Origin: Massilia sp. ZL223 | GTDB taxonomy: Bacteria; Pseudomonadota; Gammaproteobacteria; Burkholderiales; Burkholderiaceae_D | Reading direction: 5' to 3' | Assembly: GCF_018119395.1 (NCBI RefSeq) | Contig: NZ_JAGPWD010000030.1 | Coordinates: 1-64,000, forward strand | DNA: 64,000 bases | Shown: piece by piece, positions 42,605 to 53,904 of the stretch | Layout: the number at the start of each line of letters is the position of its first letter | Position numbering within the stretch: the stretch's first letter is position 1 | Translations under genes and position numbers: made by a program | Notes under the pieces: generated by a model | Database searches by the model: none | Told to the model about the DNA's origin: nothing | The model's input: the letters and a program-made list of their open reading frames with translations, nothing else

Positions 42605-42679
42605 GCGCAAAGCAGCCGGCGCGCCGAACGATCCGCAATCGTGCGCGCCGCTTCTGTTGTGCGGAATACAATCGTTCGG

Positions 42680-43081
42680 ATGTGCGATACGATTCTATTA
42701 ATCGAGGATAGCCAGCTCGATGCCGACCTCACCATCCTGGCTCTCGGTCAATGCGGGATCACGAATCCCGTCGTGCACATCCCGGATGCGGAGCAAGCGA
42801 TCGAAATGCTGGGCGCGTCCTCGAGCGCGCCGACATCCCGCGATTTCGGCCTGATCCTGCTCGACGTGCGCATGCCGAAGATCGACGGCTTCGAAGTGCT
42901 GAAGTTCATCCGCTCGGTCCCGCACCTGCAGGACGTCCCGGCCGTGGTGATGACCGAGGTGCCGGTCGAGGCCGACCGCATGCGCGCCTCCCTGCTGGGG
43001 GCGGCCAGCTACATGGCCAAGGCGATGGGGGTCAGCGAATATTCCCAGCTGCTGCGCATCACCCTCACCCCTTTCGTCTGA
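42680..43081 (+). CDS. Single-domain response regulator
   Basis: A 133 aa receiver domain without an output domain (CheY-like size). The acidic pocket is in LLIEDSQLD, the phosphoacceptor Asp is in LILLDVRMPKIDG, and the conserved Lys is in ASYMAKAMG. The start is at MCDTILLIEDS; an earlier in-frame ATG adds 13 unsupported residues. No histidine kinase gene is nearby, so it is an orphan. Its stop abuts the stop of the convergent gene. Confidence 0.9.
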   Translation: MCDTILLIEDSQLDADLTILALGQCGITNPVVHIPDAEQAIEMLGASSSAPTSRDFGLILLDVRMPKIDGFEVLKFIRSVPHLQDVPAVVMTEVPVEADRMRASLLGAASYMAKAMGVSEYSQLLRITLTPFV

Positions 43082-43393
43082 TTACTGCTGGCTCGTCAGC
43101 CGCGCGATCTCGACCGAGCCTTTCTCGTCGAAGATCGGGCATTCCTCCGCCAGCCGCACGGCGTCGTTGAAATCCGCCGCCATGATCACCGAATAGCCCG
43201 AGAGCGAAGCGCTGTTGAGCTTCGGGCCGCGCAGGCGGCTCGGCACCTCGACGCTGCTGTGCGCCAGGCCGCCGCGCTCGACCAGGGCGGAACCGAGCGC
43301 GCTGAACCACGCGTCCCAGCGTGCGGGGTCGTGTTGCGGGCCTTCCGCCTCGTCGACGGTCGATCCTCGGTAAACGATCAGGTATCGTTCCAT
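43082..43393 (-). CDS. YciI-like (DGPF-type) protein
   Basis: A 103 aa dimeric alpha/beta-barrel protein of the YciI family, opening MERYLIVYRGSTV. It contains WDAWFSALGSALVERGG, GPKLNSASLSGYSVIMAADF and AEECPIFDEKGSVEIARL, the family pattern. The start is at the ATG with AGGAGG upstream; the longer frame is unsupported. Function is unknown; relatives are often next to sigma factors, which is not the case here. Confidence 0.85.
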   Translation of the reverse strand: MERYLIVYRGSTVDEAEGPQHDPARWDAWFSALGSALVERGGLAHSSVEVPSRLRGPKLNSASLSGYSVIMAADFNDAVRLAEECPIFDEKGSVEIARLTSQQ

Positions 43394-43566
43394 GCCGCCT
43401 CCTTCGCTATCGATGTCTGGATGCCAAAACCATAACAGAAGCCCCCGGCCGGTGACGCACCGCTGCGACGCCGCGCTGCCGGCAGGCACCGTATGTATCC
43501 ATTTGTAATGGACAGTCCGGCAATCCGGCGCTAGGCTGGATCATCCAATCTTGCCCAGGACCCGCC

Positions 43567-44532
43567 ATGCCTTCGCTGTTCCGCCGCCTTGCAGCCGGCC
43601 TTGCCTTCGCCCTTCCGCTGGCCGTCGCCGCCCAGCCGTCCGCCGACCATCACCAGCACCTGTTCAGCCCGCCCATCATCGACCTGATCAAGCCCGGCCC
43701 GACCGGACCGCAGCTGCTGTCGGCCGACGACCTGGTCGGCCACCTGGACAAGGCCGGCATCCGCCGCGCGGCGGTCATGTCGGTGGCCTACATGTTCGGG
43801 CGGCCCTCGCGCGTGATCGAGGACGAGTACGGCAAGGTCAAGGCGGAGAACGACTGGACCGCCGCCCAGGTGGCCAGGTACCCGGACCGCCTGCGCGCCT
43901 TCTGCGGTTTCAATCCGCTCAAGGACTACGCGCTGGCCGAGCTGGAACGCTGCGCCGCGCACAAGCACCTGCGGCACGGGATCAAGATGCACTTCGGGAA
44001 TTCTGATGTGCAGCTCGACAAGCCGGAACACATCGCCAGGCTGAAAGAGGTCTTCCGCGCGGCCAACCGCCACCGCATGGCGATCGCCATCCACCTGCGC
44101 GCCTCGATCTCGCTCAAGCGCTCGTATGGCGAGGCCCAGGCCCGCGCCTTCCTCGAACAGCTGATGCCGCTGGCGACCGACATCACTGTGCAGGTGGCGC
44201 ACTTCGCCGGCGCCGGTCCGGGCTACGAAGACCCGCCGGCGAACGAGGTGATGCGCGTGTTCGCCGAGGCGGCGGCGCGGCGCGATCCGAATACGCGCCA
44301 GCTCTACTTCGACGTGGCGTCGATCGCCACGCCCGATATCACGCCGGAGCACGCGCGCGAGATGGTGCAGCGGATCCGGATGGTGGGGGTCGACAAGGTG
44401 CTGTATGGGTCGGATGCGGTCACGCCGACCAACATGCATCCGCGCGAAGCGTGGGCTGCGTTCAAGGCGCTGCCGTTGACGAAGGAAGAGATCGAGCGCG
44501 TGGCGACCAATGTCGCTCCGTATCTGCGCTGA
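43567..44532 (+). CDS. Secreted amidohydrolase-family TIM-barrel protein
   Basis: A 321 aa protein with a signal peptide (LAAGLAFALPLAVAAQ). The mature part begins SADHHQHLFSPPIIDLIKPG, where HxH is the first metal motif of amidohydrolase_2 proteins. Later motifs are MHFGNS, VAHFAGAG and LYGSDAVTP (catalytic Asp region). Most family members are cytosolic; export is unusual. The substrate is unknown. A REP-like repeat follows the stop. Confidence 0.83.
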   Translation: MPSLFRRLAAGLAFALPLAVAAQPSADHHQHLFSPPIIDLIKPGPTGPQLLSADDLVGHLDKAGIRRAAVMSVAYMFGRPSRVIEDEYGKVKAENDWTAAQVARYPDRLRAFCGFNPLKDYALAELERCAAHKHLRHGIKMHFGNSDVQLDKPEHIARLKEVFRAANRHRMAIAIHLRASISLKRSYGEAQARAFLEQLMPLATDITVQVAHFAGAGPGYEDPPANEVMRVFAEAAARRDPNTRQLYFDVASIATPDITPEHAREMVQRIRMVGVDKVLYGSDAVTPTNMHPREAWAAFKALPLTKEEIERVATNVAPYLR

Positions 44533-44536
44533 GGTT

Positions 44537-44573
44537 GAACTTGGGTTCCGGCCTTGGCCGGAATCCAAGTTTC
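44537..44573. repeat. REP-like palindrome after the amidohydrolase gene
   Basis: AACTTGGGTTCCGGCC and GGCCGGAATCCAAGTT form one nearly perfect palindrome between convergent genes. This single copy carries both CAAGTT arms. Confidence 0.8.
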
Positions 44574-44590
44574 AGTGCAAACCACTTACT

Positions 44591-45739
44591 TTATTTTTTG
44601 ACGAACGCGTTCACCGCCGCCCTTCCCACCGCCGGATCATCGGTAAAGAACCCATCGATCCCCGCATTCAGATACGCCAGGATCTCGGCAACCGCATTAC
44701 CCCGCTGGCTCGGCGACGTTACCGGCGCCGCCCGCAGGCTCAGCGGCAGGAAGGGATTCTCCGGCCTCAGCGTCCAGGTGTGCACCTTCAGCCCCGCCGC
44801 ATGCGCGTCGGCGACAAACGACGTCGGCGTCCCCAGCTCGTTCGCCGCCGTGCGCGGTATGATGATCTCCTTGTAGGGCGACACCACGTCCGCGTAGGCC
44901 GCGATCTCCTTCAGCCCGGCCGGCGTGATCAGGTCGGCATAGGTACGCCCGGTCTTCGCCGCGACGAAATCGTAAGGCGCATTCGCCGGACTATCGATCA
45001 GCTGCACCAGCCGCATGTCCGTCATCGTCCGCAGTTCCTTGAGGTTGGCCGTCTCGAAGGACTGGATGAACACCGCCGCCTGCTTGCCGCGATAGCCGTT
45101 GGCCAGCAAGGTGTCGACCAGCCGCCGCTCCATCGGCAGGCCGATCGACTTGAAGTAGGTCGGGTGCTTGGTCTCGGGATAGATGCCGATCACCTTGCCG
45201 CGCACCTCGCCTTCGCGCCGCACCAGGTCGATCACTTCCTGCAGGGTCGGGATCTCGAACTGGTCGTTGTAGCTCACGTTGGCCGGACGGTTGGCCGGAA
45301 TGCGCTCGCGGGCACGCAGGGTCTTCAGTTCCGCCAGGGTGAAGTCTTCGGTGAACCAGCCGGTCACCGCGACGCCGTCGATGGTCTTGGTGGTCTTGCG
45401 CGCAGCAAACTGGGACAGGGTCGCCACGTTGGTCGTGCCCGAGATCTCGTTCTCGTGGCGCGCCACCAGCACGCCGTCTTTAGTGGAAACGAGGTCCGGC
45501 TCGACCACGTCGGCGCCGTCCTCGATGGCCTTCTGGTAGGCCGCCAGCGTGTGCTCCGGACGCAGCGCGGAGGCGCCGCGGTGGCCGGTCACGGTCGGCA
45601 TGGGCGGCCAGGCGGCGCCGGGATTCTGCAGGTCCGGACTGTCGCTGCCGCCGCAAGCGGCGAGGACCGCGGCGGTGGCCAGGAGAGGAATCAGGCGAGA
45701 AAAAGACGGCAAGAAGCGTTGCTGCACGTTGCACTCCAT
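44591..45739 (-). CDS. glpQ: Glycerophosphodiester phosphodiesterase, lipoprotein
   Basis: A 382 aa hydrolase releasing glycerol-3-phosphate from phospholipid-derived diesters. The lipobox LAAC follows the hydrophobic stretch IPLLATAAVLAAC. Catalytic motifs are VTGHRGASALRPEHTL, DVVEPDLVSTKDGV and VARHE. A GTG four codons in has GGAG upstream and may be the real start. It follows glk2 on the same strand by 70 bp and may be read through from that operon. It resembles periplasmic GlpQ, so the symbol is by analogy. Confidence 0.9.
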   Translation of the reverse strand: MECNVQQRFLPSFSRLIPLLATAAVLAACGGSDSPDLQNPGAAWPPMPTVTGHRGASALRPEHTLAAYQKAIEDGADVVEPDLVSTKDGVLVARHENEISGTTNVATLSQFAARKTTKTIDGVAVTGWFTEDFTLAELKTLRARERIPANRPANVSYNDQFEIPTLQEVIDLVRREGEVRGKVIGIYPETKHPTYFKSIGLPMERRLVDTLLANGYRGKQAAVFIQSFETANLKELRTMTDMRLVQLIDSPANAPYDFVAAKTGRTYADLITPAGLKEIAAYADVVSPYKEIIIPRTAANELGTPTSFVADAHAAGLKVHTWTLRPENPFLPLSLRAAPVTSPSQRGNAVAEILAYLNAGIDGFFTDDPAVGRAAVNAFVKK

Positions 45740-45809
45740 CGAGTTGATCGTGCAGCAAATGTAATGACGGGATGTGACGCGTCGATGACCGGCACGCTCC
45801 CGTGCGCGC

Positions 45810-47666
45810 TCAGATGTCGAGGTGCGAGATCAGCAGCCTGCGCTCTTCGATGTCGGCCTGGCTGCCCTCACCTTGCGCGCCCAGCGAGATCCCGACCGAC
45901 ATGATGTCGACCAGCAGCAGCTGCAGGATGCGCGAGATCATCGACAAGAAGGTCGTGCTGTCCTCGGTATGGTCGACCGCCAGGCAGACGTTGGCCTTCT
46001 TGGCCAGCGCCGACTTGCTGCTGGTGATGGCGATGACCTCGGCGCCCGCGGCGCGCGCGGTGTCGACCGCCTCCAGCAGCTCGGGCAGCTGGCCGGCGGT
46101 GGAGATCGCGATCGCCACGTCGCCCGGCCCGAGCAGGCCGGCGGCCAGGTTGAGCAGGTGCGAGTCGCCGTACAGCGCGGCCGGAATGCGGAAGCGGAAG
46201 AACTTGTGCTGGGCGTCCAGCGCCACCGCGCGCGAATTGCCCATCGCGTAGAACTCGACCCGACGCGCACGGCGCAGGATCTCGATGGCGCGGTCGATGG
46301 CGTGCACGTCGAGCTGGTCGCGGAACTTCAGGATCGCCGACACGGTGTTGTCGATCACCTTGGCCGACAGGTCGTGGGTGCTGTCGCTCATGCGCACCTG
46401 GCTGTGGCGCACCGGGATGGTGCCGGTCAGGCTGCCGGCGAACTTGAGCTTGAACTCGGCCAGGCCCTGGAAGCCCAGCGAGCGGCAGAAGCGGATCACG
46501 GTCGGCTGGCTGACGTCGGCCAGGCGCGCGATCTCGGCGATCGGTTCGGACAGGACCTTGCGCGGATGCTCGATGACGAGCGCCGCGACGCGCTGCTCGG
46601 CCGGCGAGAGTTCGTGGCGCAGCTGCTGCACGCGGTCCATCAGGGTGTTGGCGCCGCTGCGGCCGCGCAGGTGCTCGGACAGGATCGTCGACACGCCGTA
46701 CAGGGCCGGGTTGGGCGTCATGATCACGTAGGTCGGGATCTGCGCCAGGTAGTCGGTGAAGCGGCCCTTGGCCTCGAAACGGGCGCGGAAGGGCGACGTG
46801 GCGAACCATTCGGCGATGCGCGGGACGATGCCGCCGCCGATGAAGATGCCGCCGAAGGCGCCCAGGGTCACCGCCAGGTTGGCGGCCGCGCCGCCCAGCA
46901 TGCCGCAGAAGCATTCCAGCACTTCCAGGCACAGCGGGTCTTCCGCCTCAAGCGCGCCGGCCACGATGGCGGCCGCGTCGCGCGGCGGCGCATTGACGCC
47001 GTTGCGCTGGGCCAGGGCGCGGTAGATGATCTCCATGCCGGGGCCGGAGATCAGGCGTTCGTTCGAGACGTGCTGCCACTCGCGCCAGGCGTACTGCAGG
47101 ATGGCGAACTCGCGCTCGTCGGCCGGGGCGAAGTTGACGTGGCCGCCCTCCGAGCCGAGCGTGACGAAGCCGTCCATGGTCGGGATCACGCCCGACACGC
47201 CCAGGCCAGTGCCGGGGCCGAGCAGGCCGGCCACCGCATGGCTCTGCGGCGCGCCGCCGCCGACCTGCAGCAGGTCCTTGGGCTGGAAGCCCGGCAGCGC
47301 CATCGCCAGCGCGGTGAAGTCGTTCACGATCAGCAGCGTCGACAGGCCGAGCGTGCGGCGCACCTCGTCGGTCGAGAACTGCCAGTCGCGGTTGGTCATG
47401 CGGATGGTGTCGCCGCTGATCGGGTTGGCCAGCGCGAACGCGGCGTGCAGGATGCGGGTGCCCTGGATCTGCGCCAGGTAGGCGTCCAGCAGCGGCACGA
47501 TGCCGGAATACTCGTCGCAGCGCAGCACGGCGACCTTGCTCAGCACGCCGGGTGCGGTTTCCAGGCCAAAGCGCGCATGGGTCGCGCCGATGTCGGCCAG
47601 CAGGCGCGGGCCGTCGGCGAAGGCCGCGCGGGTGGGTTTCAGTTCGGGGGTGGGATCGACGGTCAT
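45810..47666 (-). CDS. Glucokinase fused to RpiR-family regulator (copy 2)
   Basis: A 618 aa paralogue of the protein at 34431, very similar along its length (LLADIGATHARFGLE, VIRFCRSLGFQGLAEFKLKF, SAKVIDNTVSAIL). The start is set at MTVDPTPELK. The kinase motifs are intact. The SIS motif differs: copy 1 has SNSGN and copy 2 has STAGQ, replacing a residue that binds the phosphate in SIS domains. This suggests a changed effector. It is downstream of the amylase gene in the MFS-pgm-amylase operon, separated by repeats. Confidence 0.95.
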   Translation of the reverse strand: MTVDPTPELKPTRAAFADGPRLLADIGATHARFGLETAPGVLSKVAVLRCDEYSGIVPLLDAYLAQIQGTRILHAAFALANPISGDTIRMTNRDWQFSTDEVRRTLGLSTLLIVNDFTALAMALPGFQPKDLLQVGGGAPQSHAVAGLLGPGTGLGVSGVIPTMDGFVTLGSEGGHVNFAPADEREFAILQYAWREWQHVSNERLISGPGMEIIYRALAQRNGVNAPPRDAAAIVAGALEAEDPLCLEVLECFCGMLGGAAANLAVTLGAFGGIFIGGGIVPRIAEWFATSPFRARFEAKGRFTDYLAQIPTYVIMTPNPALYGVSTILSEHLRGRSGANTLMDRVQQLRHELSPAEQRVAALVIEHPRKVLSEPIAEIARLADVSQPTVIRFCRSLGFQGLAEFKLKFAGSLTGTIPVRHSQVRMSDSTHDLSAKVIDNTVSAILKFRDQLDVHAIDRAIEILRRARRVEFYAMGNSRAVALDAQHKFFRFRIPAALYGDSHLLNLAAGLLGPGDVAIAISTAGQLPELLEAVDTARAAGAEVIAITSSKSALAKKANVCLAVDHTEDSTTFLSMISRILQLLLVDIMSVGISLGAQGEGSQADIEERRLLISHLDI

Positions 47667-47734
47667 CGCGGTAGGATACCATTGATCGTTGGACAGAAAA
47701 ACCGGTGGGGTTGCTAGGTAGTGCCGTGGCTGTG

Positions 47735-47858
47735 CACGCAAACTTGGGTTCCGGCCTTCGCCGGAACGACGTGCAAGGGGTGCGGACTAAGGCAAACAAT
47801 CTCAACCGGCGACTTAAGAACGTCGTTCCGGCGAAGGCCGGAACCCAAGTTTCTGCGC
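47735..47858. repeat. REP-like inverted pair between amylase and glk2
   Basis: Copies at 47735-47772 (AACTTGGGTT then CCGGCCTTCGCCGGAACG) and 47819-47858 (CGTCGTTCCGGCG then CCGGAACCCAAGTT) face each other. They lie between two genes of the same strand and may divide the transcript. A CCGCCCCT/AGGGGCGG hairpin at 47881-47904 lies just beyond, with TTTT only on the plus strand. Confidence 0.85.
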
Positions 47859-47916
47859 ACACCACCTGCCCCGCACGCACCCGCCCCTACCCCACCAGGG
47901 GCGGTTTTACGACAGA

Positions 47917-49608
47917 TCAGTCCTGCGCGATCAGCGCCACCGGGCTGCGGCTGTCGAACTGCACCTTGCCGTCCTTGACCACGGCGGTCTTGCCCGAGTA
48001 CCAGTCGCGCACGGTTTGCCCGTCGTTGAACACGCCGCCCACCGGAATCGCCACCGCCTTGTCGGCCGGCAGCTCGAGCGCCACCACCACACGGTCGCTG
48101 TGGCCACCCTGGCTCCAGGTACGCTTGAAGGTATAAGGGCTGTGATGGATCATCTGGTGCACGCCCGCCCCCACCGCCGGGTGCGCCGCGCGGAAGCGGC
48201 CCAGGCGCGCCCAGTGCTCGTGCACCTCGCCCACCCGGGTGGTGCCGCGCTGGGCGTTGGCCGCCAGTTCGTCCCAGTTCATGAACGAGCGCAGCGTGGC
48301 GTCGCCCACCGCGCCCTCGATCTTGAGCAGGCGCGCGGTCTCGTCGCCGTAGTAGATCTGGGCCGCGCCCGGCGCCAGCAACAGCTTGTTGGCGGACTCG
48401 AAAGGACGCACGCGCATGGCGTCGAAGGGGCCGCCGTCGTCGTGCGAGCTGATGTAGTTCAGCACCGAATAGCCCTTCATGTCGCCGTGCAGGATGCTCG
48501 AGTAGCTGGAGAACAGCTTTTCGTAGCCCTGGGCCGCGTCCGACTTCATGGCGAAGTTGATCATGCTGTCGAAGCCGTTGGCCAGGTAGTCGACGAAGTC
48601 GCCGCCGCCCAGGTCGTACTTGTGGCCGTGGCCGATCGCGTAGCCGTAGACTTCGGACACCATCCAGAACGGCGTATCGCCGAGCTTTTTCGCAGGATTG
48701 GCCTTCTTCCAGTCTTCATAGGCCAGGCTGGCTTCCTTCTTCAGCTCCTTCCACACGCCGGCTTCGGTGTGCTTGACGGTGTCGGCGCGGAAGCCGTCGA
48801 AGCCGTACTTGCGCACCCAGTCGGCGTGCCACTTGACCAGGTAGAAGCGCGGCGCACGCGGATAGCCGGTGCGCTTGAAGAAGGCGTCGAGCTCCTTCAC
48901 TTCGCGCTCGTAGCGCCCTTCCTTCTTCCACTTCGCCGCCAGCATCGGCGGCAGCTCGACGGCGGCGTTGCTGTGGGTGAGGAAGTCCGGCAGGTTGTCG
49001 ACCAGGGTGCAGTCCTGGGTGGTGCGCGCATCCTTGAACGTGCACTTGGGGCCGGTGCGCACCCAGGACTTCGGCCAGGCCGGGTCCTGCGCCGTGACCG
49101 GGCCGGTGTGGTTCATCACCACGTCCAGGATCACGCGGATGCCGTTGGCGTGGGCGGTGTCGACCAGGGTGCGCATGTCGTCCTCGGTGCCGAGGGCAGC
49201 GTCGACCGCCGTGAAGTCCTTGGCCCAGTAGCCGTGGAAGCCGTAGCTCTTGCCCGTGCCTTCATCGGTGCCGGCGTGGATCTGCTCCACCGGCGGCGTG
49301 ATCCAGATCGCGTCCACGCCCAGGTTCTTGAAGTAGCCCTCGCGGATCTTGGCCGTGACGCCGGCCAGGTCGCCGCCCATGAAACCGCGCAGCTTGGCCG
49401 CGTCCTGCTTGCGGCCGTAGGCGCCGTCGTTTGCCGGGTTGCCGTTGTTGAAGCGGTCCGTCAGCAGGAAGTAGACGGTCGCGTTCTCCCAGACGAAAGG
49501 CTTGGCCTGCGCATTGGCTGGCGCGGGCGCGGTCTGGGCAGCGGCCATGGGCGCGTGGGCGGCGCCGAAGGCCAGCAGCAGGGAGGCGGCAAGGACGGGA
49601 AGTTTCAT
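47917..49608 (-). CDS. Secreted alpha-amylase, GH13
   Basis: A 563 aa endo-acting alpha-amylase with a signal peptide (MKLPVLAASLLLAFGAAHAP). The catalytic motifs are FDGFRADTVKH (nucleophile Asp), MVSEVYGY (Glu) and ISSHDDGG (Asp). An early ATVYFLLTDRFNNGNPAND segment and GLKG-type strands match periplasmic MalS-like or extracellular amylases. The ATG has AGGAAAC upstream. It sits 28 bp after the phosphoglucomutase gene, in the same operon. Confidence 0.94.
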   Translation of the reverse strand: MKLPVLAASLLLAFGAAHAPMAAAQTAPAPANAQAKPFVWENATVYFLLTDRFNNGNPANDGAYGRKQDAAKLRGFMGGDLAGVTAKIREGYFKNLGVDAIWITPPVEQIHAGTDEGTGKSYGFHGYWAKDFTAVDAALGTEDDMRTLVDTAHANGIRVILDVVMNHTGPVTAQDPAWPKSWVRTGPKCTFKDARTTQDCTLVDNLPDFLTHSNAAVELPPMLAAKWKKEGRYEREVKELDAFFKRTGYPRAPRFYLVKWHADWVRKYGFDGFRADTVKHTEAGVWKELKKEASLAYEDWKKANPAKKLGDTPFWMVSEVYGYAIGHGHKYDLGGGDFVDYLANGFDSMINFAMKSDAAQGYEKLFSSYSSILHGDMKGYSVLNYISSHDDGGPFDAMRVRPFESANKLLLAPGAAQIYYGDETARLLKIEGAVGDATLRSFMNWDELAANAQRGTTRVGEVHEHWARLGRFRAAHPAVGAGVHQMIHHSPYTFKRTWSQGGHSDRVVVALELPADKAVAIPVGGVFNDGQTVRDWYSGKTAVVKDGKVQFDSRSPVALIAQD

Positions 49609-49636
49609 GCGGGTTTCCTGTGTGGTGGGTGGATGG

Positions 49637-52692
<3,056 letters not shown>

Positions 52693-52708
52693 GTGTGTCC
52701 CCAATCTG

Positions 52709-52726
52709 GCCCGCAAGCTTGCGGGC
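52709..52726. promoter_or_regulatory. Perfect 18-bp palindrome in the MFS leader
   Basis: GCCCGCAAGCTTGCGGGC, 17 bp upstream of the MFS start codon, can form a strong hairpin in the leader. No T run follows, so it is not a simple terminator. Confidence 0.5.
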
Positions 52727-52817
52727 TCTCCTCTAGGTGGTGCGGTGTATGGTGGGGCCGGTGCTCAAACTACAGTCCGGCTATTGAATCTGTAGCAAAA
52801 TAACATGGTGATTTCTA

Positions 52818-52855
52818 GGTGTCAATCGAAGAGCCATCATAGTAGAATTGACACC
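52818..52855. promoter_or_regulatory. Inverted -35 pair for divergent promoters
   Basis: GGTGTCAAT and ATTGACACC are 9-bp inverted arms 20 bp apart. On the minus strand TTGACA continues with 17 bp to TATTTT, giving the MFS operon promoter. On the plus strand TTGACA lies 82 bp before the esterase start, with a weak -10. A motif like TGTAGT-N3-ACTACA, TGTAGTTAAACAACA, is at 52881-52895. Confidence 0.5.
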
Positions 52856-52934
52856 ACACTGATGTAATTATGCACATCTGTGTAGTTAAACAACACACTA
52901 AGCAAGAAAAGAAATCCCATCTAGGAGACAACGC

Positions 52935-53834
52935 ATGCGATCCGTCCGTACCCTTGCTGTTCCGCTGAGCCTGGCCATCCTGGCCGCCTCCTCTGCCGTC
53001 CTGGCCGCCGACAAGCCCGAACCGGCCAAGGTCTCGACCGCCCTGCCCGGCGTCAGCCTGCTGGCCGACCAGCTCGAGATGCCCGGCCTGAACCGCAAGC
53101 GCCAGATCCGCATGTACCTGCCGCCGGGCTATGCGGCGTCAAGCAAGCGCTATCCCGTCCTCTACATGCATGACGGCCAGAACCTGTTCGACGACGCGAC
53201 CGCCTACGCGGGCGAATGGAAGGTGGACGAGACCCTGGACGCGCTGGCGAAGGAAGGCAAGCTGGAACTGATCGTGGTCGGCATCGACAATGGCCAGGAC
53301 AAGCGCATGACCGAGCTGAATGCCTGGACCAACCCGCGTTTCGGCGCGGCGGAAGGCAAGGAGTACACGGACTTCGTGGTCAAGACGCTCAAGCCGCTGA
53401 TCGACAAGAACTACCGCACGCTGCCGGACCGCGCGAACACGGCGATCATGGGCAGCTCGATGGGCGGGCTGGCCTCGCACTACGCGCTGGTGCAGTATCC
53501 GAAGGTATTCAGCAAGGCGGGCGTGTTCTCGCCGGCATACTGGACCGCCCAGCCGTCCTTCGACTTCGTGGCGAAGAATCCGGTGCCGAAGGATGCGCGC
53601 GTGTTCATGCTGATGGGCGAGAGGGAAGGACCGGAGATGGTGACCGACGTCCAGCGCATGGCCGAGGTGGTGCGCAAGAGCGGGCATCCGGCGGCGAACA
53701 CGGTGCTGAAGATCGTGCCGGAGGCGGAGCACAACGAGAAGTTCTGGGCGGGGGAACTGCGCGAGGCGCTGCTGTGGATGTTTGCGCCGGGGGATACGAA
53801 GGTCGCGGGCAGCAAGGTCGCGAAGAGCAAATAA
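52935..53834 (+). CDS. Secreted esterase/alpha-beta hydrolase
   Basis: A 299 aa exported hydrolase of the putative esterase (enterochelin esterase-like) family. The signal peptide MRSVRTLAVPLSLAILAASSAVLA is cleaved before ADKPEPAK. The nucleophile elbow is GSSMGG, the histidine is in EAEHNEKFW, and RYPVLYMHDGQNLFDD is the typical strand region. The ATG has GGAGACAAC upstream. Next to the MFS operon it may act on acylated carbohydrate, but the substrate is not shown. Confidence 0.87.
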   Translation: MRSVRTLAVPLSLAILAASSAVLAADKPEPAKVSTALPGVSLLADQLEMPGLNRKRQIRMYLPPGYAASSKRYPVLYMHDGQNLFDDATAYAGEWKVDETLDALAKEGKLELIVVGIDNGQDKRMTELNAWTNPRFGAAEGKEYTDFVVKTLKPLIDKNYRTLPDRANTAIMGSSMGGLASHYALVQYPKVFSKAGVFSPAYWTAQPSFDFVAKNPVPKDARVFMLMGEREGPEMVTDVQRMAEVVRKSGHPAANTVLKIVPEAEHNEKFWAGELREALLWMFAPGDTKVAGSKVAKSK

Positions 53835-53860
53835 CGCCCATTCCGGCCCGCACCCCGTAA

Positions 53861-53890
53861 ACGTCGTTCCGGCGGCGGCCGGAACGACGG
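53861..53890. repeat. REP-like palindrome after the esterase gene
   Basis: CGTCGTTCCGGC and GCCGGAACGACG with a GGCG centre, between convergent genes. It is a short copy without the CCAAGTT arm. Confidence 0.75.
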
Positions 53891-53904
53891 GCTAACAGTG
53901 TTGA

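Noticed and set aside
47881..47904. CCGCCCCT/AGGGGCGG hairpin as a terminator of the amylase gene
   Set aside because: The T run is on the plus strand only, where no gene ends; for the minus-strand amylase it lacks the tail.
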